DNA from: Lewinellaceae bacterium
Lineage (GTDB): Bacteria; Bacteroidota; Bacteroidia; Chitinophagales; Saprospiraceae
Direction of reading: 5' to 3'
DNA: 64,000 nucleotides
Assembly: GCA_020636445.1 (NCBI GenBank)
Contig: JACJXV010000015.1
Location: 15,666-79,665 of the forward strand
Positions within the stretch are counted from its first letter, which is position 1. Each line of letters begins with the position of its first letter. Both the position numbers and the translations under genes were made by a program. The notes under the pieces were generated by a model, which saw only the letters and a program-made list of their open reading frames with translations, had not been told where the DNA came from and ran no database searches. Below, in pieces: positions 60,952-64,000 of the stretch.

Positions 60952-62155
60952 TTGCAATACTCACGGCGAAGAGGGGTGGCTAAGCAGAACTTTTTCATGT
61001 ATTGGACATACAGGAAAAAGGATTACAGGACTCGGCCAATACCAGGGTGCTGGCCATCGCGGTTGTACTCCTTTCTGCCAGGTAAAGGGGCACAAAAATA
61101 TCATTACCCATTTTTTGAACTGTCTAATCATAATTGGTCTATGCGCAACCTGTTGTAATGCCCAACTTTCTTTTAGCCTATTGGAAGATAGTACTTTACA
61201 TCTATTGATGCCCAAGTTTTACCCTAATGGAAAGAACACACAGTGCATTCGATCATTTCCCCTAAGCAAAAAAAGAAGTACTGGCAAAAGTATAACCTAT
61301 CTATCTGCTATGTTTTACCCCAAAGGATTTTTGCCGTGGCAAATACAACTCAACAGGGTTGTGGTCATAGACAGAAATGGAGAACTCCAGACTAATTTGG
61401 AATCGTATCCTTTAGTGGTCCAGGATTCGCTGACTGCGATGCAGGCCTATGCAGCATTATTGGATAGCTTGACAGGTGTCTATGGCAGCCGCCAAAAGGC
61501 TATTGGATATACCAGTCTTGAACATATCCAATACGGCAACATACAACCAGTCATTAAGCCGCTGGCAGCAGCCTATACTTCTTTCATATACGGCGGGGCT
61601 GGCACCCTCAGCCTTTTTCATGACTCTGCACAGCCAGATAGCACCTATCTGGCCGGCCGCTACCGCGATAGCCTGAGTATCTGGCGTTGTGATTACGGAG
61701 CACAAGGCAGGGTGGGGGAGGGCAGCCAACCGCTACATTGGACGCGCGTGGGGCATTACCGCCTGGCCATCTCTCCCGCAGACACTACCGCTCCCCGGCC
61801 GGATACTACCCTGTACTCGGTGGTCGATAGCAGTTTTTTTCAGGGGCCCATGCGCTTGATTTGGCAGGGCGGTCAGCTCTTCCTCCTGCAACTGCTAAGC
61901 GGCCAGATATACTACCTCGACGGTCAACGAATTCACCCTGTTGGGTATGTGACGCTGGGCCCTGGATATACACCCATCCTGGAACGCCAGCTGGTCATCG
62001 AGGATCACGATCAAGATTGCCTCTGGTTCGGCGCTCCAGTGACACGTACCGCCAAAGCAGGGCTCCCCTTTCCCCGCTACCAGCTATTCGGCCCCGATCC
62101 ACCCCCGCCCAACTCCCTGCCCGCTCGCCTGCGGGCCCTTACACTGGATCCCTAA
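60929..62155 (+). CDS. hypothetical exported protein
   Basis: The frame is open well upstream, but coding that does not overlap the previous gene begins about ATG 60929 (408 residues; 23-bp overlap). A hydrophobic signal-like segment (FLNCLIIIGLCATCCNAQ) lies at about residue 62, too far from that ATG; the true start may be a TTG near 61117 or the 5' end may be rearranged. The mature part has beta-rich segments (FYPKGFLPWQIQLNRVVVI; HYRLAISPADTT; GYVTLGPGYTPILERQLV). I recognise no family. The first ~500 bp are AT-rich, the rest GC-rich. A partner of the preceding protein is possible. Confidence 0.6.
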   Translation: MEFRIPSNCNTHGEEGWLSRTFSCIGHTGKRITGLGQYQGAGHRGCTPFCQVKGHKNIITHFLNCLIIIGLCATCCNAQLSFSLLEDSTLHLLMPKFYPNGKNTQCIRSFPLSKKRSTGKSITYLSAMFYPKGFLPWQIQLNRVVVIDRNGELQTNLESYPLVVQDSLTAMQAYAALLDSLTGVYGSRQKAIGYTSLEHIQYGNIQPVIKPLAAAYTSFIYGGAGTLSLFHDSAQPDSTYLAGRYRDSLSIWRCDYGAQGRVGEGSQPLHWTRVGHYRLAISPADTTAPRPDTTLYSVVDSSFFQGPMRLIWQGGQLFLLQLLSGQIYYLDGQRIHPVGYVTLGPGYTPILERQLVIEDHDQDCLWFGAPVTRTAKAGLPFPRYQLFGPDPPPPNSLPARLRALTLDP

Positions 62156-62370
62156 CACGCCAAAACGCCAAAATGCTAACATACTGCCCCAGGTTTATGA
62201 GGTTTATGCCACTCACTACGTTCGTTCAGTTTATACCGCTCGCTATCGCTCACTCAGTTTATGAGGTTTATAAAGTTTATCTAGTTGAAAATTGAAGCTA
62301 ATATGCCAACAGCCAACCCGCTAATATGCCAACACGCCAATACGCTAACACGCTAACCCGCCAAAACACT
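62156..62370 (+). repeat. ~160-bp repeat copy and short tandem array
   Basis: A copy of the repeat described at 58804 (ACATACTGCCCCAGG at about 62180, then GCTCACTCAGTTTATGAGG and GTTGAAAATTGAAGCTAAT) ends in ACACGCTAACCCGCC words directly before the start codon at 62371. Confidence 0.75.
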
Positions 62371-64000
62371 ATGCACACCACTCCTGAACCACAGTCCTTA
62401 CGGATGTTTTTCCGTACCGCTCTTTTTCTCCTGCTGCTGCTGGGGGGTATTATCCACCCGCTGACTGCACAGACCACCCCGTGCTACCGGGTACTCCTCG
62501 ATGGCCCAGGCCTGGCTATCAAGCGGGATGCGGCAGCAACAGCCGCCTGTGCCGCCCGCGATTCGCTGCCCAGTACTCAACGCAATATGCTGGGCATCTA
62601 CAGCGCCATCGACTACCCGCTGGCGGCCTATTACACCCCCGCCTTTGCCGATACGGCCCGGCAATACCTGCTCCGCCAAGCGGCAAGCACAACCCCTTAC
62701 TACCTGCTGTTCCGCTGGGAAGCTACCCGTACTCCCTCCGGGCTCCCCCGACTGGTCGACTACGACCTCTCCCTGCCCCCCGACTGCCTGGCGCCCAGCA
62801 CCCGGGCCCGACTGGAGGTAGCCCTGACCACGGCCCTCGCCGCCCCACTAGGCCACCCCGACGACCTGCCCCAACGCGAAATGACCGCCATCCGCTTGCT
62901 GGCCACCTACCTGGGGCAGCTACGTCGCTGCTGTGTCGATAATCCGCCGGCTGCCTGCAGCACCTGCCTGGAAGCCGCCGATGCCCTGGCCCTGCTGCAA
63001 CCCACCCACCAGCACCGCTATAGCGGCGTGGATACCACGGGTACACCGGCTACGCCAGCCAGTCCCCTGGGCGTACTGCGCTCGGGCAGCAACTACACAG
63101 CCACCTTCCTCGGTCCCGAGGTACTGCGCATGCCCGACGGGCGGCAGGTGGATGTGGCGGCTGCGCTGGGGGCCTTCACAAGCGGCTATGCCGAAGAGAC
63201 CTTCGCGCTGCTGCTGGTCGATGCCTCCCTGCAAGGCTGCTTCGAAACGGCCCTGGATAACTGGCTGACCCAACCCGCCACCGTCCGCCTGTTGGTATGG
63301 GTGGATGTGGCCCAGGGGCAGGTCGACGTACGCTGCGCGGACCCTAACAATACCGGGGCGGTGTTTTTTTTGGAAGAATGGGTTACCAGGGGAGTTATTC
63401 CGGGAGTGGACGCATCTGGAATTTTTAAGAAGAAGGCAGATGGGAAGTATCAATATTCTGAACTGGCTGACGCTTTTTTGGTATTTGCAAAGTCAACAGA
63501 AGGCTATTCGTTGTTGTCGAGGTTTGGGAAAAAAGGCCAAGTCATAGCTCCAGGGGTTAAAGCATTTGGCCAAGATGGGGAGTTTCAGATGTTAGGTATT
63601 GACCTCTTATTCATGGCCTTTAATCTTAATTATGGAGATGAAGAAACAGGAAAAAGTGATGTGGGTGCTAATGGGCTGACCGGTTTTTATTCTTCTGGGG
63701 GCGAAAGAAAACTCATTCGCGTTTCCGTTAATTTTGAGTTAAATGAGAATAATATTTTCGCAGCAAAATATAAGCTGAATCTATCTAGGGAAGAAGAGAA
63801 AACTAATTATATTTTTTCCAGGGTTAGAACCTATTTCCATGAAATGGTCATGCACGCTGTTATGGATGCGGAGGACTGGAAAGATAATCGAAAAATGGAC
63901 TTGTCTAACATACCTAATTCAATTACTAAGAAAAGCCGAGCTAACGCTCAACATGATGTTGCAAGAGATTCCAAATCCCTTTGGAATAGTAAATACATTC
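62371..64000 (+). CDS. large exported protein with HExxxH motif, 3' end outside window
   Basis: An open frame of 543 codons from ATG 62371 that runs off the window. A signal peptide covers residues ~1-34 (ALFLLLLLGGIIHPLTAQ). Residues ~35-325 are GC-rich coding sequence with Leu almost always CTG/CTC and many Cys (CCVDNPPAACSTC). From about residue 330 (63360) the sequence becomes AT-rich, with TTG, TTA and CTA as Leu codons. The C-terminal part has an HEMVMHAVMDAED motif (H490, E491, H495), a possible metal site of the HExxxH type. The abrupt change suggests a swapped C-terminal module. No family is recognised. Confidence 0.7.
   Translation, partial: MHTTPEPQSLRMFFRTALFLLLLLGGIIHPLTAQTTPCYRVLLDGPGLAIKRDAAATAACAARDSLPSTQRNMLGIYSAIDYPLAAYYTPAFADTARQYLLRQAASTTPYYLLFRWEATRTPSGLPRLVDYDLSLPPDCLAPSTRARLEVALTTALAAPLGHPDDLPQREMTAIRLLATYLGQLRRCCVDNPPAACSTCLEAADALALLQPTHQHRYSGVDTTGTPATPASPLGVLRSGSNYTATFLGPEVLRMPDGRQVDVAAALGAFTSGYAEETFALLLVDASLQGCFETALDNWLTQPATVRLLVWVDVAQGQVDVRCADPNNTGAVFFLEEWVTRGVIPGVDASGIFKKKADGKYQYSELADAFLVFAKSTEGYSLLSRFGKKGQVIAPGVKAFGQDGEFQMLGIDLLFMAFNLNYGDEETGKSDVGANGLTGFYSSGGERKLIRVSVNFELNENNIFAAKYKLNLSREEEKTNYIFSRVRTYFHEMVMHAVMDAEDWKDNRKMDLSNIPNSITKKSRANAQHDVARDSKSLWNSKYI

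Noticed and set aside
1..64000. tRNA or rRNA genes
   Set aside because: I saw no cloverleaf with a conserved TTCRANNC arm or any rRNA core sequence on reading the intergenic regions; a tRNA scan would be the decisive check.

Overview
The window looks like a chromosome segment of a Bacteroidota bacterium, most likely of the Saprospiraceae/Saprospiria type. The evidence is: type IX secretion (T9SS) C-terminal sorting domains on two large secreted proteins (3.7-6.2 kb and 26.1-27.7 kb); a LytTR regulator/LytS-like kinase pair; a parA-parB-DUF5683 cluster; TAnnTTTG-type -7 promoter boxes; few clear Shine-Dalgarno sequences; and many genus-style dispersed intergenic repeats. The assignment rests on gene content and recognised protein families only.

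Layout. From 0 to 54 kb the window is mostly housekeeping and ordinary accessory genes: dapB (5' end outside the window), an EEP-fold hydrolase, a T9SS cadherin/dockerin-like protein, three tandem hairpin units (6.35-6.83 kb), a fructosamine kinase, a two-component system, fabD, yqgE/algH, an M23 peptidase, an intact ISAs1-type insertion sequence with an 8-bp target duplication (13.4-14.6 kb), purM-nth, oligopeptidase B, an aspartate-type aminotransferase, an acyl-CoA carboxylase beta subunit, a DUF151 nuclease, mazG, an NqrM-like protein, a CoA-binding protein, pyruvate dehydrogenase E2, a cytochrome c/copper monooxygenase-like T9SS protein, HtrA/DegP, an MFS transporter, a serine hydrolase, recR plus a glycosyltransferase fusion, secG, rdgB, ilvE, an aldo/keto reductase, DUF5683-parB-parA, a UPF0173 hydrolase, an FMN reductase, sppA, an isoaspartyl peptidase, an ECF sigma factor with a membrane partner, a glycosyltransferase, a strictosidine-synthase-like protein and a radical SAM protein.

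From 54.4 kb to the end the character changes to an accessory island of secreted proteins. It holds a 5'-broken zincin metallopeptidase with GPNG-type repeats; two tandem, nearly identical (in the 5' half) exported helical-repeat proteins, the second split by an IS4-type element with a 9-bp target duplication; a TPM-domain/transglutaminase-like fusion protein; an overlapping unknown exported protein; and a long open-ended gene whose GC-rich N-terminal part is joined to an AT-rich C-terminal part carrying an HExxxH motif. Short tandem arrays of a ~10-bp motif (ACACGCYAAC / ATGCCAA) lie directly before several of these start codons, and a ~160-bp repeat family fills the gaps. My best reading, an inference, is a polymorphic-toxin-like locus: variable peptidase-type C-termini plus neighbouring, duplicated exported helical-repeat proteins that could be immunity proteins.

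I found no tRNA, rRNA or CRISPR array and no convincing parS site.
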